From the NCBI RefSeq assembly GCF_038789205.1, contig NZ_CP128355.1, positions 496,001 through 560,000 on the forward strand: 64,000 nt of DNA, in the 5' to 3' direction. The position numbers were made by a program, and so were the translations under genes. The stretch's first letter is position 1, and each line of letters begins with the position of its first letter. Below, one piece after another: positions 16,061 to 25,470 of this stretch. Under the pieces are notes generated by a model that had not been told where the DNA came from, did no database searches, and saw nothing but the letters and a program-made list of their open reading frames with translations. Source of the stretch: Staphylococcus hsinchuensis (lineage in GTDB: Bacteria > Bacillota > Bacilli > Staphylococcales > Staphylococcaceae).

Positions 16061-17668
16061 ATGAAAGAAAGATTTAATGGTTCGCACATGTTGTTATTGC
16101 AATATCTTAAACGCGATTGGAAGAAATTATTATTATGGATTTTATGTGTTACATTATTTTCAGTAGGTTTTATACCGTCTTTTAAAGAAATGAGTGAAGA
16201 CAAAGCTTTACTAGGTTTATATGAAACATTTCAAAATCCTGCTATGATTTCAATGGTCGGTCCCACGCCTATAAATTCAGGTTCAGATTATACTTTAGGG
16301 GCATTATACGCACAAGAAATGCTATTATTTTGTGCGTTATTAGCATTGATATTATCTGTCTTACATGTGGTTGGACATACACGTAAGGAAGAAGAGTCGG
16401 GACTTACGGAATTGGTTCGATCATATCAAATAGGACGACAAGCTAATTCACTTGCAGTCATCGTTGAAATGCTAGTTGTTAATGTGTTGATAGCATTACT
16501 AAGTACTTTGATAATAGTAAGTTATCAGATGGATACAATTTCTGTTAAAGGTGCAATAATTTTTGGGATAACAATCGGAATGGCAGGTATGTTTGGGACA
16601 AGTATTGCGCTAGTCATGGCCCAATTAATGCCAACATCATCCTCCGCCAATGGATTATCACTTGGTATCATTGGCATATTATATATTATCCGAGCAGGGA
16701 CAGACGTTTCGAATAAAGATTATTCAATGATTAATCCACTAGGGTGGGCATACCTCACTTATCCGTTTACAGATAACAACTGGTCACCAATCATTTATAA
16801 TTTGATACTTTGTATCCTCTTAATATTCATTGCAATGATGTTAGAAAATTCACGAGACATGGGTTCGAGCTTTATTCCTGAACGTAAAGGGAAAGCACAT
16901 GCCTCTAAATTTCTCATTTCTATTCCTGGTATATTTTTCAAAATAACTAAAGGGCTAATCTTTTGGTGGCTTCTCACATTTATATTGATGGGAGCTGCTT
17001 ATGGTTCAATTTATGGAGATATGCAAGATTTCTTAGAGAATAATAAAATGATGCAACAAATGTTTGCATCAAAAGATCATTCACTAGAGGTATCATTTAC
17101 GAGTACGATTATGGTGGTCTTAATTAGTTTAGTGACGATATTACCTATGATATTAGTAAATAAATTATATTCTGAAGAAAAGCAATTACACTTTACTCAA
17201 ATCTATGCAACACATGTGTCGCGAAGTAAAGTTTATTGGACAGGTATCATCACAGCTATTCTAAGTGGTTTGCTAGGTATAGTTGTGACAACATTAGGTT
17301 TAGGTCTTGTAGCACAAGCATCGATGAAACATAACAGTGACTTAGCATTAATGGACTTTATTACGGCAGGCTATAATGATTTGCCATTTGTAGTATTATT
17401 TATCGGAATAACTGCACTAGCACTTGGGTGGGCGCCGAAATTCGGTAAATACGCTTATGCTTATTTAATCTATACGTTCGTTATTGATTACTTCGGTAAC
17501 CTATTAGACTTCCCTGAATGGCTGGAGCATACTTCAGTGCTCAACTTGCTGCCACAGATGCCTAAAGATGAGTTTGAGGTCATGCCTTTTACAATCATTA
17601 TGATAATAAGCATTGTCTTAATAGTGTTAGGATATATTGGATATAGAAGAAGAGACTTAATAGGTTGA
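16061..17668 (+). CDS. ABC-2 type exporter permease (tetronasin-type)
   Basis: 535 aa from ATG 16061 with AAAGGAGGTCCTCGTTG upstream. Twelve or so membrane segments in two six-helix halves (about 20-260 and 300-535) resemble permeases annotated as polyketide-antibiotic (tetronasin) exporters. It ends YIGYRRRDL, the common C-terminus of the family. With the ATPase and TetR it forms a drug- or lipid-inducible efflux operon. The substrate is unknown. Terminator at 17679. Confidence 0.87.
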   Translation: MKERFNGSHMLLLQYLKRDWKKLLLWILCVTLFSVGFIPSFKEMSEDKALLGLYETFQNPAMISMVGPTPINSGSDYTLGALYAQEMLLFCALLALILSVLHVVGHTRKEEESGLTELVRSYQIGRQANSLAVIVEMLVVNVLIALLSTLIIVSYQMDTISVKGAIIFGITIGMAGMFGTSIALVMAQLMPTSSSANGLSLGIIGILYIIRAGTDVSNKDYSMINPLGWAYLTYPFTDNNWSPIIYNLILCILLIFIAMMLENSRDMGSSFIPERKGKAHASKFLISIPGIFFKITKGLIFWWLLTFILMGAAYGSIYGDMQDFLENNKMMQQMFASKDHSLEVSFTSTIMVVLISLVTILPMILVNKLYSEEKQLHFTQIYATHVSRSKVYWTGIITAILSGLLGIVVTTLGLGLVAQASMKHNSDLALMDFITAGYNDLPFVVLFIGITALALGWAPKFGKYAYAYLIYTFVIDYFGNLLDFPEWLEHTSVLNLLPQMPKDEFEVMPFTIIMIISIVLIVLGYIGYRRRDLIG

Positions 17669-17678
17669 TCAAAAAATT

Positions 17679-17712
17679 AAGACCTACCACTTTTGCGGGT
17701 AGGTCTTATCAT
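17679..17712 (+). terminator. Terminator of the exporter operon
   Basis: AAGACCTACC (17679-17688) pairs with GGTAGGTCTT (17698-17707). Confidence 0.85.
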
Positions 17713-17732
17713 TTTAATTGTCCCTTTGTGCT

Positions 17733-17951
17733 TTAATTACGTTTAAATAAAAATAAAATAGCACCGATTAAACTGAAAATAGTTACTACAAAAACAATAT
17801 TCATAATTGATAATGTTTCAATAATTACGACGTCTTTACCTAAGCGCTCAAATGCGTTAAGCTGTAAATCTTGCTCGAATTCTTCGTCGCTACGCGCTCT
17901 TGGTGATTTAACTTCTAAATCTTTCATCATTCTTTCTTCTACTTTTGGCAT
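17733..17951 (-). CDS. Tail-anchored small membrane protein, unknown
   Basis: 72 aa from ATG 17951 (GAGGGGGATGAAT). A charged, soluble N-terminal half (MPKVEERMMKDLEVKSPRAR, then an acidic stretch) is followed by one C-terminal membrane segment (about 43-68) and FKRN. It looks like a tail-anchored regulator or adaptor. No family recognised. Convergent with the exporter operon. Confidence 0.65.
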   Translation of the reverse strand: MPKVEERMMKDLEVKSPRARSDEEFEQDLQLNAFERLGKDVVIIETLSIMNIVFVVTIFSLIGAILFLFKRN

Positions 17952-18146
17952 ATTCATCCCCCTCAATTTCTATGTTCCCGATAAATGTAAAATAAATCAT
18001 ATAAAATATAAAAATACTCATTAAATTAAAAATGACCATTTAAAAATTTGAAAGAGTCATATATGTTTAATAATATAGAACATTGTGTTCAGCAATAATT
18101 TTTATTCTGTGCTTTAAAATAGACTGCGATAAAGGAGTGAGTATTT

Positions 18147-18986
18147 TTGGAATATCGTGTACATTTAAAAAATATTTTCTTTTGTTTGTTAGGGACATTT
18201 TTAATTGCAATTGGTGTAAATGCGTTTATACTTGCCTCTAACCTCGGTGAAGGTGGAACAGTAGGGATTTCGTTAAATCTTAAGTACACTTTAGGTATTT
18301 CACCAGCACTATCTTCTCTAATCATTAATATTATCGTTATTATTATTGGTTGGAGATATTTAAGCAAGACTGCTGCAATTTACACGTTAATCACTGTTAT
18401 TTCAAGTTCGTTTTTTATTGGGTTAACAGAGAAATTCAATTTGCATATCGGTTCTGATTTTATAAATTGTGTATTTTCAGGCTTATTAATAGGTATGGGG
18501 ACAGGTTTTGTCATTTCTGCTCGCAGTACGATAGGTGGCACTTCAGTTATTGCTAAGATTATAGACAAATATACTGAAATCAAGACATCTCAAGCTTTAT
18601 TTATACTCGATACATTGATTGTACTTTCATTCTTGCTAGTCTTACCTGTTGAAAATGTATTATATACAATTATCATGTTGTTTATCGTAGAGAAAAGTAT
18701 GTCCTTCGTCATTGAAGGGTTCAATCCTAAAAAAGCAATTACGATTATGTCGAAATATAATAAAGAAATCAGCCAACAAATTAATGTTGAGACGGGACGC
18801 GGTTCAACGTTATTAAATGGTGAAGGTGGATATGGCCAAGAAAAAAGCCAAGTTCTTTACGTTGTAGTCGCCCAAAACCAAGTTGGTCGTATTAAGAAGA
18901 TTGTTAATGCGAATGATGAAAATGCATTTCTTGTTATTCACGACGTAAGAGATGTGTTAGGTAACGGCTTTATGAAATTAAATTAA
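18147..18986 (+). CDS. YitT-family membrane protein (DUF161/DUF2179)
   Basis: 279 aa. The TTG start is supported by AAAGGAGTGA seven bases upstream. Five to six membrane segments cover residues 8-175 (YitT/DUF161 region, including FILASNLGEGGTVGISL and ISARSTIGGTSVIAK). The C-terminal cytosolic domain (about 200-279, with GRGSTLLNGEGGYGQEKSQVLYVVV) is the DUF2179 module. Several paralogues are normal in staphylococci; the physiological role is unsettled. Confidence 0.88.
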   Translation: MEYRVHLKNIFFCLLGTFLIAIGVNAFILASNLGEGGTVGISLNLKYTLGISPALSSLIINIIVIIIGWRYLSKTAAIYTLITVISSSFFIGLTEKFNLHIGSDFINCVFSGLLIGMGTGFVISARSTIGGTSVIAKIIDKYTEIKTSQALFILDTLIVLSFLLVLPVENVLYTIIMLFIVEKSMSFVIEGFNPKKAITIMSKYNKEISQQINVETGRGSTLLNGEGGYGQEKSQVLYVVVAQNQVGRIKKIVNANDENAFLVIHDVRDVLGNGFMKLN

Positions 18987-18990
18987 ATCA

Positions 18991-19046
18991 AAAAAACCCT
19001 TCAACGGTTCAAGTTAATTGCAACTTGTGTTGAAGGGTTTTTTTGA
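18991..19046. terminator. Bidirectional terminator (YitT gene / trhO)
   Basis: AAAAAACCCTTCAAC pairs with GTTGAAGGGTTTTTT (up to 19044), with T-runs in both directions, between convergent genes. Confidence 0.9.
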
Positions 19047-19055
19047 TATATCATT

Positions 19056-20009
19056 TTATTGATTTATTGGTGTTTTGAAATTTTCTAAACGTTGCTCAAT
19101 TTCTGCTTCGCTTAAATCATGCTTTTTAATATAACGGTTACGTTCATTGATTGCACATTCATACGAGCAAGCACCTAAATGACGGTGTTCATTCTCTTCA
19201 GATGAAAGGATTTGTTTATTACATTCAGGGTTACTACAGTTAATGTAACGTTCACATGGCGTGCCGTCGAACCAATCTTTACCGACTACTGTCTTCTCAA
19301 CGTTATTGACGTCGACACTAATGCGTTCATCGAAGACATACATCTTACCGTCCCATAAATCACCTTGTGTTTCAGGGTCTTTACCATAAGTTGCGATGCC
19401 ACCTTCAAGTTGGCTTACGTCTTCGAATCCTTCTTTCAATAAGAATGCTGAGAATTTTTCACAGCGAATGCCACCAGTACAATATGTGACGATCTTCTTA
19501 TCCATGAATTGATCTTTATTCTCTTTAATCCACTCAGGTAAGTCTCGGAAACGTCTAATATCAGGACGAACTGCCCCACGGAAATGTCCGAGGTCATATT
19601 CATAATCATTACGGGCATCGATAACGATTGTATCTTCTGATTCTAATGCAGATTTAAATTCTTTAGGTGAAAGATATTTACCTGTTTCGTCAGTTGGATC
19701 CACATCATTATCTAAGCCAGAAGCTACGATTTCTTGGCGTGGACGTACGTGCATCTTCTTGAATGCATGACCTTCTGCTTTATCAATTTTAAATGTGATA
19801 TCAGCGAAACGTGCGTCAGATTTTAATTGTTCCATATATTGATCTGTAGCCTCAACTGTACCTGATACAGTACCGTTAATACCTTCTGTTGATACTAAGA
19901 TACGTCCTTTTAGGTCTAAACTTTTACAGAAATCTAAATGTTCCATTGCGAATGTATCTGGGTCATCAATTGTTGTATATTTATAATATAGCAATACTCT
20001 ATAATCCAT
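19056..20009 (-). CDS. trhO: tRNA uridine(34) hydroxylase TrhO (rhodanese)
   Basis: 317 aa; ATG 20009 with AAAAGGAGCGTATAAAT. The N-terminal acylphosphatase-like domain ([33 protein letters not shown]) is followed by a rhodanese domain with the catalytic Cys in [14 protein letters not shown], and then a Cys-rich C-terminus ([28 protein letters not shown]) that may bind metal. TrhO (YceA/YrrO family) makes 5-hydroxyuridine at the tRNA wobble position. Full length and intact. Confidence 0.95.
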   Translation of the reverse strand: MDYRVLLYYKYTTIDDPDTFAMEHLDFCKSLDLKGRILVSTEGINGTVSGTVEATDQYMEQLKSDARFADITFKIDKAEGHAFKKMHVRPRQEIVASGLDNDVDPTDETGKYLSPKEFKSALESEDTIVIDARNDYEYDLGHFRGAVRPDIRRFRDLPEWIKENKDQFMDKKIVTYCTGGIRCEKFSAFLLKEGFEDVSQLEGGIATYGKDPETQGDLWDGKMYVFDERISVDVNNVEKTVVGKDWFDGTPCERYINCSNPECNKQILSSEENEHRHLGACSYECAINERNRYIKKHDLSEAEIEQRLENFKTPINQ

Positions 20010-20318
20010 ATTTATACGCTCCTTTTAAATTTTTATTTTCTTAAAATGAAATCTTTATCTATATATTAAGCATTATGCGATATATCATTATTAATCGTAT
20101 TAAAAAGTTCAAATATATATTTTATCAAATTTACATAATGAATCAATATTTGTGACTCAATAATGAAATTATAATTTTTTTAATAGTAGTGAAAATATTT
20201 CGATAGAGTGTGATAAAATAATTAGAAAAATGAGTACTTTAATCGACGAAATAAATGGAATTTCTTCTATAAGTCACTTTCAAGATGGTTATTAAGTAGG
20301 GATAGGTGTGAATATGTG
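20010..20318. other. Intergenic, divergent promoters
   Basis: AT-rich region between trhO and the ADP-ribosylglycohydrolase gene. It should hold both promoters; I see no gene or strong repeat. Confidence 0.4.
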
Positions 20319-21281
20319 ATGAAAAATAATTATTTAAAATCAATGATTTGGGGAGGAGTTGTTGGGGACGCATTAGGGGTTCCGTATGAGTTTAAATTAA
20401 GAGGGCAATTTCAAGCGCAAGAAATGATAGGAAATGGGACCTATGATTTACCTGCTGGGTCGTGGTCAGATGATATTTCAATGACACTCTGTACAGTTGA
20501 ACACGTGGCCAAACACACAACTTTAAATCAGCTTATGGATGCATTTGTAGCATATGCAGAAGAGGACTATATGACGACGTCGTCAGGTCTATTTGATATC
20601 GGTATACAAACTCAAAATGCGATTGAAAGATGGAAATATTTGGAGACAGATGCAGAACATTGCGGTTTAAGTGATGAACGAAGTAATGGCAATGGTTCAT
20701 TGATGAGAATTGCAGCAATCCTCCCTCTAACTTATGGGCAGGGAATGAAAATGTGTTTAACACTAGCTCGTCGATATTCTAGTTTGACACATGGTCATGA
20801 ACGTTCAGTTGTTGGTTGTTTTGTATATTTGCAGTTGTTAGAAACTGTTATTCAATATTTAGAACAAGATAATCGTGATAAAGAGGATATTATAATTGAA
20901 ACTGAGCAACGTATTACTCAATTTTTATCTAGTGAGCATTCATATGCAAAATTGAATAAGGAATATCAACAATTTTACAAAAGCGTTCTCAGTCCAACGA
21001 TAAAAGGTAAAAATATTGAAGCAATTCCATCTTCAGGTTATGTTGTGCATACATTTGAAGCGGTCATTTGATGCTTTATGCAAGGGGATGACTATAAAGA
21101 AATCGTACTTCAAGCCGTGAATCTAGGGGAAGATACAGATACAATTGCATCTATTGTAGGACAACTTGCTGCGCTTTATTACGGTTATGATAATATTCCT
21201 GATGAATGGCTACATCAAATAAGAAATAAAGCACTTATTGAATCTGTATGTGGGAATTATTATGATATGTTAGATTTATAA
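20319..21281 (+). pseudogene. ADP-ribosylglycohydrolase (DraG-like), in-frame TGA
   Basis: The frame encodes MKNNYLKSMIWGGVVGDALG and GSWSDDISMTL (acidic metal ligands), then GNGSLMRIAA, and after a stop at 21069-21071 continues in the same frame with CFMQGDDYKEIV and LGEDTDTIASIVGQLAALYYG. The last is the conserved C-terminal Mg-binding motif. The whole would be 320 codons, normal for the family, with TGA where a Trp (TGG) is expected after EAVI. The product without the C-terminal motif should be inactive. The family removes ADP-ribose from proteins or other acceptors. Confidence 0.85.
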
Positions 21282-21383
21282 ATATTAAACTAAATTATGC
21301 TGATGCGTTCATTTTCATTGTATACATGTGAGTTTAACGCATGAGCATTTTTGAATTATATACTTGTTAAGAGAGGGATTTTA

Positions 21384-21854
21384 ATGGAAACAGTTTATCT
21401 TGCTGGAGGATGTCTCTGGGGTGTACAAGCATTTATTAATACGTTGCCTGGTGTAATTGAAACGGAAGCGGGCAGAGCGAATGGTGACACAAATACGTTA
21501 GATGGTGAATACGATGGTTATGCAGAATGCGTGAAGACTACGTATGATCCACATCAAGTGTCAGTGTCAGATTTAATGAATTATTTATTTGAAATTATAG
21601 ATCCCTATGCAGTTAACCACCAAGGCGAAGATGTAGGTCCAAAATATCGTACAGGATTTTACAGTGAGGATGCTTCACATTTAGAAGTCGCTCAAGCATT
21701 TATAAATGAACGAAATGATAAAGAACGTATTATGGTCGAAGTAAAACCTTTAAGCAATTATGTAAAAAGCGCAGACATTCATCAAAACCATTTAGAAAAA
21801 TATCCCAATGATTACTGTCATATACCACCAATTTTAATGAATAAATACAAGTAA
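21384..21854 (+). CDS. Peptide methionine sulfoxide reductase MsrA-like
   Basis: 156 aa from ATG 21384 (AGAGAGGGATTTTA). The active-site segment AGGCLWGVQ gives catalytic Cys10. The usual form is GCFWG, so Phe is replaced by Leu. Downstream are GEYDGYAECVKTTYDP and DPYAVNHQGEDVGPKYRTGFY, the MsrA substrate-site motifs. Somewhat shorter than common MsrA (about 170-180), with no obvious C-terminal resolving cysteine. It reduces Met-S-sulfoxide. Probably one of several paralogues. Confidence 0.88.
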   Translation: METVYLAGGCLWGVQAFINTLPGVIETEAGRANGDTNTLDGEYDGYAECVKTTYDPHQVSVSDLMNYLFEIIDPYAVNHQGEDVGPKYRTGFYSEDASHLEVAQAFINERNDKERIMVEVKPLSNYVKSADIHQNHLEKYPNDYCHIPPILMNKYK

Positions 21855-21908
21855 ATTAATTGTAAATTTTTCTTGACATTAAAATTAAAAGGGAGTAATA
21901 TGCTTAAT

Positions 21909-22059
21909 TGTACATGGGGTGTACTAAATTTCTAATCTGTAACTTTTATTGGGATTATTTTTTTTGAGTAATGGTACACAGGGTGTACTGTTTTGGGTGT
22001 TAACGATAAAAATAAGGGTGCTTATATAAATTTAAAACGATTAGTACAACAGGTGTACT
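21909..22059 (+). promoter_or_regulatory. Three repeated operators of the YhgE-MarR operon
   Basis: Inverted repeats with arms (A/G/T)GTACA and TGTACT and a 5-base spacer, at 21909-21925 (TGGGG), 21973-21989 (CAGGG) and 22043-22059 (ACAGG). Starts are 64 and 70 bp apart. The third lies 20 bp before the start codon. They most likely bind the MarR protein encoded downstream. Confidence 0.8.
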
Positions 22060-22079
22060 ATAGAAAAAGGAAGGTAAAT

Positions 22080-23513
22080 ATGTTTAATGAATTAAAATTT
22101 ATTTTAAGAAATAAGATGTTGTTGGTATCACTTATTGCAATAGCGTTAGTTTCAACAATCTATGTTGCTTTATTTGTAGGATCCATTTATAATCCTTACG
22201 AAAAAACAGAGAACTTAAAAATTTCAATCGTCAACCACGATAAACCAGCAAAGTTAAATGGTAAGAAGGTGACGATTGGTGATGATTTAGTAGATAAATT
22301 AAAAGACAAAGATAATTTTAAATTCCAAGAAGTATCAGAAAAAAAGGCAGCTGATCAATTGAAAACAGGTGAAGCCACTGGAACTATCATTATTCCAGAA
22401 AATGCTTCACAAAATGCGACAACTTTATTAAATAAACACCCTAAAAAAATTAATTTAGAAACACAAGTCAACCCTGGATCAAGTTACACAGGTAGTCAAA
22501 TATCACAAAAAGCTATTAATACTGTAACAGATTCTATTAAACAAAATATTCGCTCCAATTATCTAGAGGACATGTTCGCTAGTGCTAGTAAATCCAAGTC
22601 AGGCAATCAAGATATGTCTGATGCATTAGGTAAAATGTCTCACTCAGAATCTAAATTACTTTCAGGTAATCAACAAGTTACGGACGGTTTAAAACAACTT
22701 GAACCACAGGTCGGCCAACCGGCTCAAAAATTAATTTCAGGCAACCAAGATGTAACAGATGGTTTAAATCAACTTAAGAAAAATAACGATGAACTAAAAT
22801 CAAAATTAGATAATTCAATCGCACAACAAAATGGCACATATTTAGAGAAAAACAATGAAAAAGCTATCAATGAAGTTACGAAAACGACTGAAAACAATCC
22901 TACTTCAGTAGACCACTATGGTGAATCAATCGTTCCATATATGGCAAGTGTAAGTTTATTTGTAGTTGCTCTATCGTTTAGTGCCGTATATCCACTAAGA
23001 AAGACAATTACTAAAGATGTGTCACCTTTGAAACAACTTACAGGCAAGTTTACACTTTATGTAATACAAGGTGCGGTAGCCGCATTGTTAATGAGTTGTT
23101 GGGTTATTTTCGCATTGCAAATGCCAATTGATCGTGTAGGATTATTCTTTTTAAATGGAATGGTATGGGGTATTACAGCAATCACAATTACGTCGTTCCT
23201 AGTACTGCTACTTGATAGAATTGGGTTGTTTTTATCAATGATATTATTAGTATTACAACTAAGTTCGAGCGAAGGTATGTTTCCTATAGATCTCTCAGCT
23301 AAATTCTTTAAAGTCATCAATCCGTTTTCACCAATGTCGTATGCTATTCAAGGATACAGAGAAGCTATTTTTACAAATGCAGGACATTACAGCTATACTG
23401 TCGTAATGATTGTGCTAATTTCTATCATTATCGTGATGATGATATTACAATTCATAGTGTTAACATGGTTTCATAAAAGAGAAAAACTGCCATTTACGAT
23501 GAACTTTAAATAA
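22080..23513 (+). CDS. YhgE/Pip-type membrane protein (ABC-2-like)
   Basis: 477 aa from ATG 22080 (AAAAGGAAGGTAAAT). One N-terminal membrane segment (about 15-38), a long extracytoplasmic region with Ser/Gln-rich heptad-like repeats (LLSGNQQVTDGLKQL, LISGNQDVTDGLNQL), and five to six C-terminal membrane segments (about 285-465). This is the YhgE/Pip (phage infection protein) layout, with a shorter external domain than the roughly 900-residue forms. It may export a hydrophobic compound. Cotranscribed with marR and controlled by three operators. Confidence 0.82.
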   Translation: MFNELKFILRNKMLLVSLIAIALVSTIYVALFVGSIYNPYEKTENLKISIVNHDKPAKLNGKKVTIGDDLVDKLKDKDNFKFQEVSEKKAADQLKTGEATGTIIIPENASQNATTLLNKHPKKINLETQVNPGSSYTGSQISQKAINTVTDSIKQNIRSNYLEDMFASASKSKSGNQDMSDALGKMSHSESKLLSGNQQVTDGLKQLEPQVGQPAQKLISGNQDVTDGLNQLKKNNDELKSKLDNSIAQQNGTYLEKNNEKAINEVTKTTENNPTSVDHYGESIVPYMASVSLFVVALSFSAVYPLRKTITKDVSPLKQLTGKFTLYVIQGAVAALLMSCWVIFALQMPIDRVGLFFLNGMVWGITAITITSFLVLLLDRIGLFLSMILLVLQLSSSEGMFPIDLSAKFFKVINPFSPMSYAIQGYREAIFTNAGHYSYTVVMIVLISIIIVMMILQFIVLTWFHKREKLPFTMNFK

Positions 23514-23539
23514 GGATTTCATAACAAGGGGGATCTATA

Positions 23540-23995
23540 ATGGAAAATATGGATCAAACGATTGAAGAGGCAATCAATAGGTTTCAAATCGTCATGTTGC
23601 GCTTGAATAAGGAAATTGTCGGCATTGTTAAAGAAACAGGTTTAGATAATTTACTTTCACGCGAACAAATTGAAGCCATGCGTATTATACAAATTGAGGG
23701 CAAAGTGACGATTAATGAACTTGCAGCACTGCAAAATATTTTTAAAACGGCGGCATCCAAACGTATTAGTAAGTTAGAAGAAATGGGCTACGTTACGCGA
23801 GCACATACCGAAAATAAAAGAATTAAGTTAATCCAATTAAGTGACGAGGGTGAGCAGTTTTTACAAAAAGCTACCGCCGTTATGACAGAAGCTGTGAAAG
23901 AAAGATTAGTACAACACTTCACCCAAGCAGAAATAGAACAATTCGTTGATCAATTAACCCATATCGACGATGTATTTAAGAAAAATAAAAAGTAA
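23540..23995 (+). CDS. MarR-family regulator
   Basis: 151 aa; ATG after AAGGGGGATCTATA. Winged helix seen in LLSREQIEAMRIIQIEGKVTINELA, FKTAASKRISKLEEMGYVTR and the wing ENKRIKLIQLSDEG. Dimerisation helices at both ends. It follows the membrane protein gene by 26 bp and is likely its autoregulating repressor acting at the GTACA-N5-TGTAC sites. No cysteine sensor is apparent; the ligand is unknown. Confidence 0.9.
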   Translation: MENMDQTIEEAINRFQIVMLRLNKEIVGIVKETGLDNLLSREQIEAMRIIQIEGKVTINELAALQNIFKTAASKRISKLEEMGYVTRAHTENKRIKLIQLSDEGEQFLQKATAVMTEAVKERLVQHFTQAEIEQFVDQLTHIDDVFKKNKK

Positions 23996-24000
23996 ACTTT

Positions 24001-24042
24001 AGAAGGCATTTCATTCAAAAGAGTGAAATGTCTTCTTTTTTT
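24001..24042 (+). terminator. Terminator of the YhgE-MarR operon
   Basis: AGAAGGCATTTCATT pairs imperfectly with AGTGAAATGTCTTCT (to 24036), followed by a T-run. Confidence 0.85.
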
Positions 24043-24206
24043 AATGTTAAAATATAAGTAATACGATTAGGTCATTGCATAATAAAATTAAAGCAAAACC
24101 AATGATATTGATGTATAAAAATCGTAAAATTAAACTAAATCGCTTTAAATTAATATATACTAGCTTTAATTAAGAAAACGGAAGGAAAATTTTGAGGTGA
24201 GTTAAA

Positions 24207-24299
24207 ATGATGATATTAGTAATGTTATCCCCAATATTTGTTATCGGATTTATAATATTATCCATCATGGAAGAGAAAAAACGTAAAAATAAGAAATAA
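24207..24299 (+). CDS. 30-aa single-pass membrane peptide
   Basis: Short frame from ATG 24207 with TGAGGTGAG upstream. One hydrophobic span (MMILVMLSPIFVIGFIILSI) and a strongly basic tail (EEKKRKNKK). The clear ribosome site and membrane-peptide design favour a real gene; function unknown. Confidence 0.55.
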   Translation: MMILVMLSPIFVIGFIILSIMEEKKRKNKK

Positions 24300-24388
24300 A
24301 GTATTTCATCAGTCGTTCACATAGTTAAAAGATAAATGTATCATCATGCTTCAGTTTGTGAGTAGTTATAGAAAAAGGAGGATGCGTG

Positions 24389-25312
24389 ATGAGTGCAATG
24401 TTATTTATTTTTCAATCGGTGTTATTACCGATATTCATTATGATTGGCTTGGGGTACATCTTACACAAGAAATTCCAACTCAATTTAAATACGTTAGCTA
24501 AACTCAATATTTATGTCTTTGTACCAGGCTATATCTTTGTTAAGTTTTACAAGACAGATTTTAAATTTAGTATGTTGCTTTATATTGCTTTGTTTTTTGT
24601 ACTTTATGTCCTCGTACTTTATATAATTGGATGGTTAATTACTAAATTAGGAAATGTTGAAGAAGGTGAAGCGACAACTTTAAAAAATAGTATTTTATTT
24701 TTTAATTCTGGTAATTATGGTGTACCTGTAAACGATCTCGTGTTTAAAGGTGACCCGATTGCAATGTCAGTTCAAGTCATCGTATTGTCTTTACAAAATA
24801 TCTTCACTTTTTCTTATGGTATTTTCGCAATACAGAAAATACAAGTAGGTAAATTGAAAGCACTGCTTGGTTATTTGAAGATGCCTGTACTTTACGCATT
24901 ATTGTTTGCATTAATTTTAAATTATGCCAATATCCCTATACCTAAATTTATATGGACCCCAGCGAATTATGTAGCGGATGCAATGATCGCGATAGCTTTA
25001 ATATTATTAGGTGCCCAAATTTCTAAAATTAAAATGAAATTGAAATGGTCACGCGCATATATTTTTATATTCATACGACTCGTTGTTGGACCGGTCATCG
25101 CATTCTTTATCATAAAAATTATGGGCATTGATGGTGTTATTGCACAAACGTTATTTATTGCTTCAGCTATGCCAACCTCAGTTAATAGTTCGGTGATTGC
25201 TCAAGAATACGATAATAATCCAGAATTAGCTGCAGAAATCGTATTTTTATCAACTTTATTAAGTGCTATAACCGTAGTTGTCGTGATTTATTGTTCCAAA
25301 CTGTTATTTTAA
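24389..25312 (+). CDS. AEC-family permease (auxin efflux carrier type)
   Basis: 307 aa; ATG 24389 follows AAAGGAGGATGCGTG (a GTG at 24386 is also possible). Ten membrane segments in two five-helix halves. The halves meet around LKAL-LGYLKMPVLYALLFALILNY, and the family motif NSGNYGVPV occurs at about 108-116. Bacterial AEC members export or exchange dicarboxylates such as malate; the substrate here is unknown. Monocistronic. Confidence 0.85.
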   Translation: MSAMLFIFQSVLLPIFIMIGLGYILHKKFQLNLNTLAKLNIYVFVPGYIFVKFYKTDFKFSMLLYIALFFVLYVLVLYIIGWLITKLGNVEEGEATTLKNSILFFNSGNYGVPVNDLVFKGDPIAMSVQVIVLSLQNIFTFSYGIFAIQKIQVGKLKALLGYLKMPVLYALLFALILNYANIPIPKFIWTPANYVADAMIAIALILLGAQISKIKMKLKWSRAYIFIFIRLVVGPVIAFFIIKIMGIDGVIAQTLFIASAMPTSVNSSVIAQEYDNNPELAAEIVFLSTLLSAITVVVVIYCSKLLF

Positions 25313-25470
25313 AAATGTTAGTGTCCCGTTGCATTTTTAATTTAAAGTTAAAGCATTCTATCTCGATATATTTGATTTTATTTTTTATCGTGTTATAAAT
25401 ATAATGAATATTTAAATTAAGCAATTTTCCCAAAGCAATAAAATAAATTCAAAAAGGAACGGTTGGAAAA

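Noticed and set aside
21069..21071. Selenocysteine or programmed readthrough at the TGA of the ADP-ribosylglycohydrolase
   Set aside because: The position corresponds to a Trp-like site, staphylococci do not use selenocysteine to my knowledge, and no nearby recoding structure is evident.
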